From Kaiparowitsia sp041742695 (lineage in GTDB: Bacteria; Cyanobacteriota; Cyanobacteriia; Elainellales; Elainellaceae): 7,656 nucleotides of DNA. How positions within the stretch are numbered: the stretch's first letter is position 1; every line of letters starts with the position of its first letter. Below the pieces are notes generated by a model, which did not search any database, was not told where the DNA came from, and saw nothing but the letters and a program-made list of their open reading frames with translations. Positions 1 through 6,255 of this stretch are shown one piece after another. The stretch lies in NCBI GenBank assembly GCA_041742695.1, contig JBGTOF010000370.1:1-7656 (forward strand), written 5' to 3'. The position numbers and the translations under genes are program-made.

Positions 1-986
1 ATGGCGTCAAACAAGACAGCCCGCAGACTGCGCGCCGTGATACTGGCATCAATAGCAGCGGCTTCTGGGGCGATCGCCCCTCCCTCTGGCCTGGGCTGCA
101 GCGCTCCCCTATCTGGCGGAGCCCCGCCCCTGCCGCCTCCCGACGAGGAACCCGATGGACTGCTGCGGCCCGTCGGGTTGCTTGCGCCAACAGCGCTGCC
201 GCGCGAGTCTGCATCCCAGCTCTGGCTAGAAGACAGCGATTCACCCCAGCGAGGCTCGGGCAGTGGTTCAGAAGACAGCGGGTCAGAGAGCGCGGGCGTT
301 GCCAACAAGCGCATCACCATCCACCGGGCTGTTCGCAGCTCTCGCCGTCGCCCTGCTAGCACAGCCTGGTCCCATACGGTTAAGTTGCCGTAGCGCAACT
401 GAGCGTTGACCTCGGCCAGGGCTTCCTCAATTTGCTGAATGCCTCTGTAGCGGAGATTGCGCCGGGCTCCGCTGAGAAATCCAGGCGTAGACCCCCGAAG
501 AGAGGCGCGCCCTTCGGCCCGTGCCACCGCACTCGAGGCAGCACGGGTAGGCCAATAGGTTTGCCCCAGTGCCACCCGCTGAATCACATCAAGCAGCAGC
601 GTGGGTTCGCTCTGCTTGCTGCAATAGCCGGTGGCCCCTGCCTGCTGGGCTGCAGCTAGTACAATCGGCTCGGTGGCAGTGCCCAAGAGCAGAATGGGCA
701 AGGTGGAATGGCGATCGCGCAAATGCCGACATAACGCCAACCCTTGAAGCTGACTGCTATCATCCCGCCCTAAGCTAGCGCTAATCACCACCAGTCGAGG
801 GGCACTCGCAGGGTTGCTCGCTTCGGCTAACCAGTCGCGACATCGCTCGAGTGCCTCCATCCCGTTACCGCTTTCTGCCACGATCTGCACATCGGCAATC
901 GGCTCAATCCACAAGCAGAATCCAGAGCGAAACGTGGCATCGTCGTCAATTAGCACCAGTTGTAGCGGAGGCGCAGCATTAGCCAT
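1..986 (-). CDS. DUF3685-type protein with degenerate response-regulator receiver domain (partial, 3' end off window)
   Basis: The first 328 residues are visible; the C-terminus lies beyond the left edge. Residues 8-145 form a receiver-like domain: LVLIDDD (acidic pocket D14-D16) at the start, T103 in LLLGTATEP, and K124 in GYCSKQ. The phosphoacceptor position in LVVISASLG is Ser69 rather than Asp, so conventional aspartyl phosphorylation is unlikely. Residues 178-230 (RYRGIQQIEEALAEV, then LAGRRRELRTARWMVMRLL) and the block at 313-328 (ASITARSLRAVLFDA) resemble, from memory, cyanobacterial DUF3685 (Ycf55-related) proteins that carry an N-terminal receiver. Between them, about 233-312 is a low-complexity Ser/Gly/Pro linker. 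The start is the first ATG after an in-frame TGA about 30 nt upstream; no Shine-Dalgarno is evident. It lies 150 bp downstream of the repeat-protein gene on the same strand. The role of DUF3685 is unknown to me. I am confident that it is coding and receiver-like, less so of the family name. Confidence 0.85.
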   Translation of the reverse strand, partial: MANAAPPLQLVLIDDDATFRSGFCLWIEPIADVQIVAESGNGMEALERCRDWLAEASNPASAPRLVVISASLGRDDSSQLQGLALCRHLRDRHSTLPILLLGTATEPIVLAAAQQAGATGYCSKQSEPTLLLDVIQRVALGQTYWPTRAASSAVARAEGRASLRGSTPGFLSGARRNLRYRGIQQIEEALAEVNAQLRYGNLTVWDQAVLAGRRRELRTARWMVMRLLATPALSDPLSSEPLPEPRWGESLSSSQSWDADSRGSAVGASNPTGRSSPSGSSSGGGRGGAPPDRGALQPRPEGGAIAPEAAAIDASITARSLRAVLFDA

Positions 987-1112
987 TGGGGAACGCAGTA
1001 CAAACGGTTGTATTCAGCTTAATGGGATTTTGCCGTTTCAGGCGAAATTTGGGGAATTAGGATTCAAGTTGGAGGTTTGGGAGGAGGGATTCAGACCTCT
1101 GACGTTGTTCTA

Positions 1113-1118
1113 ATCATA
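1113..1118 (-). promoter_or_regulatory. Possible -10 element upstream of the receiver-protein gene
   Basis: On the minus strand this reads TATGAT, five of six bases of the sigma70-type -10 consensus. It lies about 130 nt upstream of the ATG at 986, in the 150-bp gap after the previous gene. I see no matching -35 at the right distance, so this is weak support for the receiver gene having its own promoter. The rest of the gap (987-1136) has no other recognisable signal. Confidence 0.2.
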
Positions 1119-1136
1119 GGGTTAATGCCCCCTGCC

Positions 1137-3347
1137 TCACGGGTTGGAATAGAGAGGTATGGGAGAGTCCTCGGGCGGGGGAGGCGCAACCGCGGGGAGG
1201 AACGGCGCAGGCGATGGGCTAGAGGCTTCAGGCACGGGATTGGGCTCTGCGGGCTGAGAGGTGGGATCGCTGGGTTCAATGCGGGGAGAGGGTTCGGCGC
1301 TGTCTGCATCCCATTGCTGCCATAGGGCAGCGCGCTGCGCATCCCACTGGGCGATCGCCCGCTGAGCTTCACTATGCAAGGGGCGATCGCCCCCAATTTG
1401 GTTTGCAATGTTAATGGCTTGGGTGAGGCGGTTGCGGTTAGCCAAGGCAGTTGCCTCGTCTAAAACCCTACGGTCGTCGGCGATTCGGACGCGATCTAGC
1501 TCAATTTGCCACTGGCGAATGTCAGCCTGCGCCTCTTCATAAAGGGCGCGTTGGGGCTGCAGAGTGCGCGCTTCGCGGATGGCGCGGGCTAGGTTGCCCT
1601 CTGCCGCATAGCGCTGAGCCCGGGTGAGAATGGGGCGATCTTCAAGGGTTTGAATCTGCGCCGTCCAGGTCTCGATGGCGCCCTTGGCCTCGGTCCACAG
1701 CGCGCGGTCTTGGGGCACTTGGCCTGCTGCCTCAATCGCCGCATTCAGGTCAGCAATCGTTCCCGACTGCGCCAGTTCATAGGCCCGAGCCATCAGCGGC
1801 ATGTCTTCGATGCGCTGAATCTCTTGCTGCCAGTGGTCGATCAGGGTTTGTGCTTGAATGCGCCGAGGGCGATCGCGCTCGACCAAACTGGCCTGCGTCA
1901 TCGCCCATTCAAGGGTGGTGCGCTGCCCCAATGCAGCCAGCGCTTGGGCATAGTTCAACTGCGCCACATCCGCCAGTTGTGCTTCGCCCGTTTGCAGCAG
2001 CGCCTGCGCCGTTGTGTAAAACCGACTGTTGAGGGGAATCGTGCGAAGAGCGGCGATCGCCTCGCGCAGCTTCACCATTTGGGGAATGGACGGCTGCCAA
2101 TCCAGCTGGGGATCCCACTGCGAGAGATGATGAGCATGGCTGATCAAAACCAGATGCTGAGACTCAGCCGGCAGCGTCACCTCAAGCGGAATCTGCCGCC
2201 CCAGGTCGTACGCATCCTCCGTATCGCCCGCCTGCCATCGCTGGAGCGCCACGGCCGCTAGCCCCGTGCTCCAGGCTTGCAGCTCTGGTTGCGCGGCCTG
2301 CCACACATGGGTTTGGGGATTGATGGTGAGGATCTGGGCGATCGCCCCTCTAAGCGCATCTGGAGTAGCCCCTGTGGCAATATTCCGTGCCGCTTGCAGC
2401 GTTTTCCACGCCTCTTGCTCCACCACCACCTGGTCGGTCAGTTCGGCCATCCGTCGCTCTGCCCAATAGGGATTGGCAACCTTGCCTAGCTCAGTAATTT
2501 GTTCCGACGCGAGCGTCCAGTTTTGCGCCTTGAGCGCGTCTTGAGCCGTGGCATAGATGGCTTCACCGTCCTGCCACTCGTTGTTCCAGGTGGCAATCAG
2601 CGTTTGCGCCTCTTCATAGAGGCTGCTGTTGGTGGGCACCGCCTGAGCAATGCTGATGGCCCCTTGCATGTCGCTCTCGCTATATTTCTTGCGGGCGAGA
2701 TCAAGCGCCGCTTGAGACCAGGTGGCAAGCAGCGTTTGAGATTCGGCATAGAGCGGATGACGGTCTGTCCAGCTGCCTGCTAAGGTCATCGCCGCTAACA
2801 GCCCCGGCAAGTCGCCCCCGCGCGCGGCTTCGCGGGCACAGTGAAGCTGCTCCACATCAGCCGATGCGATAGAAACGGTTTGGCATTCGGGCAGAGGCGG
2901 CAACTGCGTCAACACCAGCAGACCACTCAGTCCCAGCCCACCCGAAATGCCCAAAGCAGCTAAAAGCAGCGCCGCGCCCTGCAATGATGCACCCGGCTTA
3001 ACCAGCTTGGGAAGCCGCAGCATAAAAAGGGATTGCACCCACTGCTGTAGCGGAGAGGGCGATCGCCCTCTGGATGATGCCTGCAGACGATGCGCCGGAC
3101 GCCGCTGGGGTGATCGCCCTCTGCCCTGTGGCGACACCCGGCGACCCGTGGGGCGAGACGGGGTGGGCGGTTGACGTCGATGGGTTTGCTGAGACGGCGG
3201 GCGGCGACGTGGGGCAGCCCGCCGGGGCGAGGGCACACGCACCGGGTCTTCGTGCAGCGGCAGCGCCCTCACCCAATCTGCAGAATTTTCATCCAGCACA
3301 GCCGGGAGATTCAAGCGAGGCGATTTGTTAAGCGGATGCTTTGCCAT
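1137..3347 (-). CDS. Single-pass membrane protein with ~50-residue helical repeats, function unknown
   Basis: The product has 736 residues from the ATG at 3347. A GTG three codons earlier (3356) is an alternative start; neither has a clear Shine-Dalgarno, and an in-frame stop lies just upstream. The layout, numbered from the ATG, is as follows. Residues 1-115 are Arg/Pro/Ser-rich and strongly basic. About 120-148 is one hydrophobic, Gly/Leu-rich membrane segment. About 155-680 is a helical region, and from 682 to the end is a Pro/Ser/Glu-rich tail. The positive-inside rule suggests that the repeat region is outside the cytoplasm. The repeat region carries about ten copies of a motif like LYEEAQTLIATW or LHSEAQRAIAQW every 44-55 residues, the layout of an alpha-solenoid. 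There is no visible Walker A motif or catalytic signature. Such cyanobacterial proteins are sometimes labelled 'chromosome segregation ATPase'; I see no basis for that name here. A scaffold or binding role is only inference. Confidence 0.88.
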   Translation of the reverse strand: MAKHPLNKSPRLNLPAVLDENSADWVRALPLHEDPVRVPSPRRAAPRRRPPSQQTHRRQPPTPSRPTGRRVSPQGRGRSPQRRPAHRLQASSRGRSPSPLQQWVQSLFMLRLPKLVKPGASLQGAALLLAALGISGGLGLSGLLVLTQLPPLPECQTVSIASADVEQLHCAREAARGGDLPGLLAAMTLAGSWTDRHPLYAESQTLLATWSQAALDLARKKYSESDMQGAISIAQAVPTNSSLYEEAQTLIATWNNEWQDGEAIYATAQDALKAQNWTLASEQITELGKVANPYWAERRMAELTDQVVVEQEAWKTLQAARNIATGATPDALRGAIAQILTINPQTHVWQAAQPELQAWSTGLAAVALQRWQAGDTEDAYDLGRQIPLEVTLPAESQHLVLISHAHHLSQWDPQLDWQPSIPQMVKLREAIAALRTIPLNSRFYTTAQALLQTGEAQLADVAQLNYAQALAALGQRTTLEWAMTQASLVERDRPRRIQAQTLIDHWQQEIQRIEDMPLMARAYELAQSGTIADLNAAIEAAGQVPQDRALWTEAKGAIETWTAQIQTLEDRPILTRAQRYAAEGNLARAIREARTLQPQRALYEEAQADIRQWQIELDRVRIADDRRVLDEATALANRNRLTQAINIANQIGGDRPLHSEAQRAIAQWDAQRAALWQQWDADSAEPSPRIEPSDPTSQPAEPNPVPEASSPSPAPFLPAVAPPPPEDSPIPLYSNP
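1344..2753 (-). repeat. Ten degenerate ~50-residue protein repeats within the membrane protein gene
   Basis: In numbering from the GTG at 3356, the signature (aromatic or Leu, acidic, Ala-Gln, then a Leu/Ile pair and Trp) begins near residues 202, 246, 297, 351, 395, 446, 498, 552, 604 and 659. Examples are LYAESQTLLATW, LYEEAQTLIATW, LWTEAKGAIETW, LYEEAQADIRQW and LHSEAQRAIAQW. The copies at 395 and 446 have lost the final Trp. Between signatures a second helix recurs with the pattern A..LA.....L..AI..A. The repeats are divergent at DNA level, so the expansion is old. Confidence 0.75.
3061..3123 (-). repeat. Two HIP1-derived direct repeats encoding GRSP motifs
   Basis: The 12-mer gatcgccctctg occurs at 3061-3072 and 3112-3123 on the plus strand, 51 bp apart and so in the same reading frame. 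On the coding strand both encode a GRGRSP or SRGRSP peptide in the basic N-terminal region of the membrane protein. The first copy is part of a perfect HIP1 (3059-3066); the second has one base changed (gtgatcgc). Confidence 0.7.
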
Positions 3348-3533
3348 GTATGTCACGACCGCGATGGCCTATCTATTGTGCCAGTGCTGCTGGGCCAAAG
3401 CGGGAAGCCCATTTCTCTACCTTTTGTCTGTTCGTCTGGGCGATTGCCCTTTGGATCGTCCCCCGGATCTTACTGCTGAATCTTAAGTGAACTTCAAGTG
3501 GGCGATCGCCCTATCTACATGTGTCTCATCCAG

Positions 3534-3571
3534 TAGCGTTTCAAATCCCCCAACAAGATGCTCAAACGCTA
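3534..3571. repeat. 8-bp perfect inverted repeat
   Basis: The arms are tagcgttt (3534-3541) and aaacgcta (3564-3571), separated by 22 nt. It lies about 190 bp upstream of the repeat-protein start. If the candidate promoter at 3604-3633 is real, it sits in the untranslated leader. It could be an operator half-site pair, a leader hairpin or chance; nothing in the sequence decides between these. Confidence 0.4.
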
Positions 3572-3603
3572 TCCCTGGAGCCAAGCTTGCCAAAATATTT
3601 GTA

Positions 3604-3633
3604 ATAGTAACGGATTCTGCGCCGACGCATCAA
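3604..3633 (-). promoter_or_regulatory. Candidate sigma70-type promoter for the repeat-protein gene
   Basis: On the minus strand TTGATG (3628-3633) is followed after 18 nt by TACTAT (3604-3609), each matching four of six consensus bases, in A+T-rich surroundings. Transcription from here would give a leader of about 250 nt before the ATG at 3347. It is the best match I found in this gap but is not strong. Confidence 0.25.
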
Positions 3634-3789
3634 TTAATTTGCAGGACTTCCAGAGTTGAACCATGCTACGGCAGCGATTCGCCCCCAATTGCTCAAAATT
3701 TCTAACTGACGTTAATGAAGTTACTCTGTTTGAATTGCGTTGTTTGGGCCTTTTGGTTGAGTCATAGGCATCATACTGCTTTGGGACGT

Positions 3790-3815
3790 TTAGGGAACCG
3801 TCTTAGGGAACCGTC
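3790..3815. repeat. Perfect tandem duplication of a 13-mer
   Basis: The sequence ttagggaaccgtc occurs twice back to back (3790-3802 and 3803-3815), about 35 bp beyond the metallophosphoesterase stop codon. It is noncoding on both strands as far as I can see. It may be a replication-slippage product or two adjacent protein-binding sites; it does not form an obvious terminator hairpin. Confidence 0.8.
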
Positions 3816-3849
3816 GTTAAGGCGGGTGGCATGACCCAACAGGGCAGTG

Positions 3850-5016
3850 TCACGTCGTCGTTTCACACACCGATTGCGTTAAGTGCGTGACGCAGTCTGC
3901 CTGCTCCTGTGCATTCAGAGAGTCCCACGTAAGGTCGCGGCGGATCACCGCGCCGTTGGCGCTGGGCACAAGGCGGGGCAGGTCTTGCACCGCCACCAGA
4001 GACAGCGTTTGCATATCCAACGTGGTGTAGACCGTGCGGGCGCGCGTCAGATCCACATCCACCAGTGTTAGGGTTTTGCGAGGCAGAGCATCGCCCTGAA
4101 GCAACGGGCGCGGCCCCGACCCCAGCGCTCCGGTGTGAAGCAACTGCAACTGCCCCACATGCCCCGGATAGTAGGCATGGTGGTGGCCGCTGATGTAGGT
4201 ATGAACCCCATACTCTTCCAGCAATGCCTGGAGGTCGGCGGCGTGATCCATCACTTCGCCCGGGCGATCGCGCTCCTTTGCTACTGCATATAGCGGCAGA
4301 TGCCCAATCACAATCCGTAGCTTGGCCCGCTGCGCCAAGGGACTGCCTAGACTGCGCTTCACCCACGCCACATCATCCACCGGCATCGGTGCACCACTTG
4401 AGGCATCCCACACAAGATAGAACACACCCTGCTGCTGAAAGCTGTAGTAGAAGGGAAACTGGTAGCGATCGACAAACGGCAAGCCGGGATCATGGGCCGG
4501 ATCAGTCCAGTAGTCAGCGGCGATCGCCCGTTCATTCTGAAAGAAGTAGGCGTTCTCTCGCACGGCGCGCGAGGCATCGTGATTGCCAATGGTAAACCCA
4601 AAGGGCAGCTGGGCTGCGCGAAGCGGCTTGGCAATCTGTGCCTCAAAGGCCGTCCACATGGCCTGAACCTGGGTGTCGCTCAGGTCGCGCTTTTGCCCTG
4701 CCACCATGTCACCGCCACACAGCACCAAGTCAGGTTGCCACTCGGGCAGCAGGGCGATCGCCCATTTCACCTCGTCACCATAGGCCGTAGACCCATAGGC
4801 TTCGTTCAGGTCGCTAATCACCGCAATCCGCACATCGCCGCGGGGCGGATTGGGCAACCCATAGGGCATTGAGGATTTGCCTGAACTCCATAGACGGCGG
4901 CCCTCATCCGCTTGTGCTGACCGCCTCAGACGCAGACCGTGCAGGCCATAGCCCACCGCCCCACCGCCCAAAAATGCAGCGCTCAACTGGAGCATTCGGC
5001 GTCGATTCCAACTCAT
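3850..5016 (-). CDS. Tat-exported calcineurin-like metallophosphoesterase
   Basis: The product is a 388-residue phosphoesterase of the binuclear-metal calcineurin superfamily; its substrate is unknown. The N-terminus has consecutive arginines then a hydrophobic stretch (NRRRMLQLSAAFLGGGAVG), a twin-arginine signal. AQA at 34-36 may be the cleavage site. This predicts a folded enzyme sent to the periplasm or thylakoid lumen. The metal-binding motifs are in the expected order: DLN at 69-71, GGD at 101-103, GNHD at 144-147, GHLPLY starting at 238, and GHHH at 277-280. Motif I is usually D-x-H; here the His is Asn71. I recall the same SDLN..YGST form in cyanobacterial relatives, so it is probably a family trait rather than a lesion. 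The length suits a full enzyme. The start is the first ATG of the open frame; there is no Shine-Dalgarno. It is divergent from the gene at 5316. Phosphodiesterase or phosphomonoesterase activity cannot be told apart from sequence alone. Confidence 0.93.
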   Translation of the reverse strand: MSWNRRRMLQLSAAFLGGGAVGYGLHGLRLRRSAQADEGRRLWSSGKSSMPYGLPNPPRGDVRIAVISDLNEAYGSTAYGDEVKWAIALLPEWQPDLVLCGGDMVAGQKRDLSDTQVQAMWTAFEAQIAKPLRAAQLPFGFTIGNHDASRAVRENAYFFQNERAIAADYWTDPAHDPGLPFVDRYQFPFYYSFQQQGVFYLVWDASSGAPMPVDDVAWVKRSLGSPLAQRAKLRIVIGHLPLYAVAKERDRPGEVMDHAADLQALLEEYGVHTYISGHHHAYYPGHVGQLQLLHTGALGSGPRPLLQGDALPRKTLTLVDVDLTRARTVYTTLDMQTLSLVAVQDLPRLVPSANGAVIRRDLTWDSLNAQEQADCVTHLTQSVCETTT

Positions 5017-5044
5017 GAGGGACGGCTCGCGAAGTGATAGGGTG

Positions 5045-5050
5045 ATGATA
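5045..5050 (-). promoter_or_regulatory. Possible -10 element for the metallophosphoesterase gene
   Basis: On the minus strand this reads TATCAT, five of six bases of the -10 consensus, within a T/A run (gctatatcat). It lies 29 nt upstream of the ATG at 5016. There is no good -35 at 17 nt, so it may need an activator or be chance. Confidence 0.3.
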
Positions 5051-5080
5051 TAGCAACCGCCCTAGCCATACAGCAGGGTA

Positions 5081-5117
5081 AGGGCGTTGAGCCTTTATCC
5101 CAAACGGGACTCGCCCT
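5081..5117. repeat. Nested inverted repeat in the divergent spacer
   Basis: The outer arms are agggcg (5081-5086) and cgccct (5112-5117). Inside them tccc (5098-5101) pairs with ggga (5106-5109) around an aaac loop. It lies upstream of the -10 candidate for the minus-strand gene, so it could be an operator. There is no T-run to suggest a terminator. Confidence 0.3.
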
Positions 5118-5240
5118 GTTCCACATCCTAAGCTAGGCTGCTCTATGTCATCAGGCCATGACTGTTTTACCAACCGATGGTTCCTGATGCAATTTGGTAG
5201 AGCGGCTAGAGCCAAGGGGTAATGCCAGTAGAGAGTAAGC

Positions 5241-5270
5241 TTGACGCAGCGTGGGTGGTCTGGCTAGATG
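5241..5270 (+). promoter_or_regulatory. Candidate promoter for the 5316 gene
   Basis: TTGACG (5241-5246), five of six bases of the -35 consensus, is followed after 18 nt by TAGATG (5265-5270), which fits the -10 consensus poorly. The position, about 45 nt before the ATG, is reasonable for a short leader. If the downstream pair is an operon, this could also drive arsH. Confidence 0.3.
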
Positions 5271-5303
5271 ATTGGGGACTTGTTGTGATTGCCGCTTGTG
5301 CGG

Positions 5304-5307
5304 GGAG
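5304..5307 (+). promoter_or_regulatory. Ribosome binding site deciding the ATG at 5316
   Basis: GGAG (within GGGGAG) ends 8 nt before the ATG at 5316. This favours that ATG over the upstream in-frame TTG at 5289 and GTGs at 5298 and 5307. A small hairpin, ccgc-ttgt-gcgg at 5292-5303, abuts it directly. Confidence 0.6.
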
Positions 5308-5315
5308 TGTCTGAA

Positions 5316-6215
5316 ATGTCGCAACCCATCGATCCATCTGATTCGTTCGATTCATCAAATGGGGATCATTCGGATGCGAATGGCTCAGAGACCCGCGCAT
5401 CCGCCAATGTCAACGGGAGCGGGGGCGATCGCTCCTCCGCATCCGCATCCACACCCCTAACCGCACCCCAGCCAGCCCGCAAACCAGCCCGCAAACCAGC
5501 GCCACCCCCTCCGACGGAATCAACCCTGAAAAAAACCTGGGCTCAGGTGCAACAGATCGCAACCGCGATCAGCGCCGTTGTGCAGCTGATTGCACAGCGC
5601 GGCTGGGAGTTGTGGCGCCAAGCGCTACTGCCCAAGGTGCGATCGCGCCTGCCCAGTAGCGTACAGGGATGGGGCGCTCGCCTGTTGAGCGGAGCGTTGG
5701 CAACGCTGTTACTGCTGCTGCTATGGCTGGGCTTTAGCGTATGGGGTAGCCTGTCATCATCCTCAACCTCCATCGTCAGCACCCCACCCAGCAGCCCCAC
5801 GCCAGCCCCCAGCCCGCAGATCCCAGACACCCTCACCATTCCACCCGCCGCTCCAGCGTCCGATTCAACCTCAGATCCTGCCTCTGACGATGCGATTCCC
5901 ACTCCTCGACTAGAACTCACGCCAGAGCAACAGCTGATCGCCTCCATTCAAGACCAAGTGGCAGATGTCACGCGCACCTATCGCGATCAATTAGTCACCT
6001 CCATTCAGGCAAACTTTCGCCGCAGTCTACTATCAGTAAAGGTCAGCGCTGACTGGTATAGCCTCAGCCCAACGCAGCAAGATCAGCTTGCCAGCGAAAT
6101 GCTACGCCGTTCTAAGACGCTAGAGTTTAGCAAGCTAGAACTTATCGACGAAGCAGGGCAATTGCTAGCCCGAAGCCCCGTAGTCGGAACAGACATCGTG
6201 ATACTACATCGCTAA
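5316..6215 (+). CDS. Single-pass membrane protein with conserved-looking C-terminal domain, function unknown
   Basis: The product has 299 residues. I do not recognise a named family with certainty, but the C-terminal block has the look of a conserved cyanobacterial hypothetical protein. Residues 1-70 are polar and low-complexity (Ser/Asp/Asn, then Pro/Ala/Lys). Residues 71-120 are probably helical with several Trp. About 122-145 is one membrane segment with a run of Leu. Residues 148-197 are a Pro/Ser/Thr linker. Residues 198-299 form a compact domain beginning LTPEQQLIASIQDQVADVT, with VSADWYSLSPTQQDQLASEM in the middle and ending ARSPVVGTDIVILHR. The likely topology is N-terminus inside and C-domain outside. 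The ATG at 5316 has a Shine-Dalgarno at 8 nt. arsH starts 40 bp downstream on the same strand. No catalytic motif is visible. Confidence 0.85.
   Translation: MSQPIDPSDSFDSSNGDHSDANGSETRASANVNGSGGDRSSASASTPLTAPQPARKPARKPAPPPPTESTLKKTWAQVQQIATAISAVVQLIAQRGWELWRQALLPKVRSRLPSSVQGWGARLLSGALATLLLLLLWLGFSVWGSLSSSSTSIVSTPPSSPTPAPSPQIPDTLTIPPAAPASDSTSDPASDDAIPTPRLELTPEQQLIASIQDQVADVTRTYRDQLVTSIQANFRRSLLSVKVSADWYSLSPTQQDQLASEMLRRSKTLEFSKLELIDEAGQLLARSPVVGTDIVILHR
5472..5495 (+). repeat. 12-bp in-frame tandem duplication (PARK repeat)
   Basis: ccagcccgcaaa occurs at 5472-5483 and 5484-5495 and encodes PARKPARK in the basic, Pro-rich part of the N-terminal region of the membrane protein. The exact repetition suggests a recent slippage event in a low-complexity region. 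Confidence 0.8.
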
Positions 6216-6255
6216 CCAACTGTATGCTTATAGAAGCGTCAATGAATTAAAGCTG

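Larger units (their letters stand above)
3357..3849. other. ~490-bp intergenic region without a supported gene
   Basis: This separates the metallophosphoesterase stop from the start of the repeat-protein gene; both are on the minus strand. The longest open frame here (3487-3705, plus strand, GTG start) has no ribosome site, no recognisable sequence and begins at a HIP1-containing stretch, so I do not call it. The part from about 3580 to 3780 is more A+T-rich than the flanking genes. The region holds one HIP1 (3502-3509), a possible minus-strand promoter, an 8-bp inverted repeat and a 13-bp tandem duplication, each listed separately. Confidence 0.7.
5017..5315. other. Divergent intergenic region with promoters for both sides
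   Basis: This ~300-bp spacer lies between the start codons of two divergent genes and should contain both of their promoters. I see a possible -10 for each direction, a 6-bp-stem hairpin at 5081-5117 and a ribosome site for the plus-strand gene. No tRNA or small gene is supported. Confidence 0.65.

Noticed and set aside
1..986. Plus-strand open frames of 62-130 codons over the receiver gene
   Set aside because: They are Pro/Arg/Ser-rich shadows of a minus-strand gene whose translation gives a clear receiver domain.
1137..3347. Naming the repeat protein a chromosome segregation ATPase
   Set aside because: There is no Walker A or B motif and no long coiled coil; the protein is a membrane-anchored repeat array.
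3370..3405. Minus-strand TTGGCC then TAGATA at 17 nt as the promoter of the repeat-protein gene
   Set aside because: Both hexamers match the consensus at only about half of their positions, and the resulting leader would be very short. The pair at 3604-3633 fits better, though also weakly.
3487..3705. 72-codon plus-strand frame with GTG start as a small gene
   Set aside because: It has no ribosome site, no recognisable sequence and no coding-like composition, and it lies in a region that looks like leader and promoter DNA.
5185..5240. tRNA-like stretch (tttggtagagcggctag) in the divergent spacer
   Set aside because: It resembles a D-arm, but I could not find an acceptor stem, anticodon arm or T-loop sequence at the right distances.
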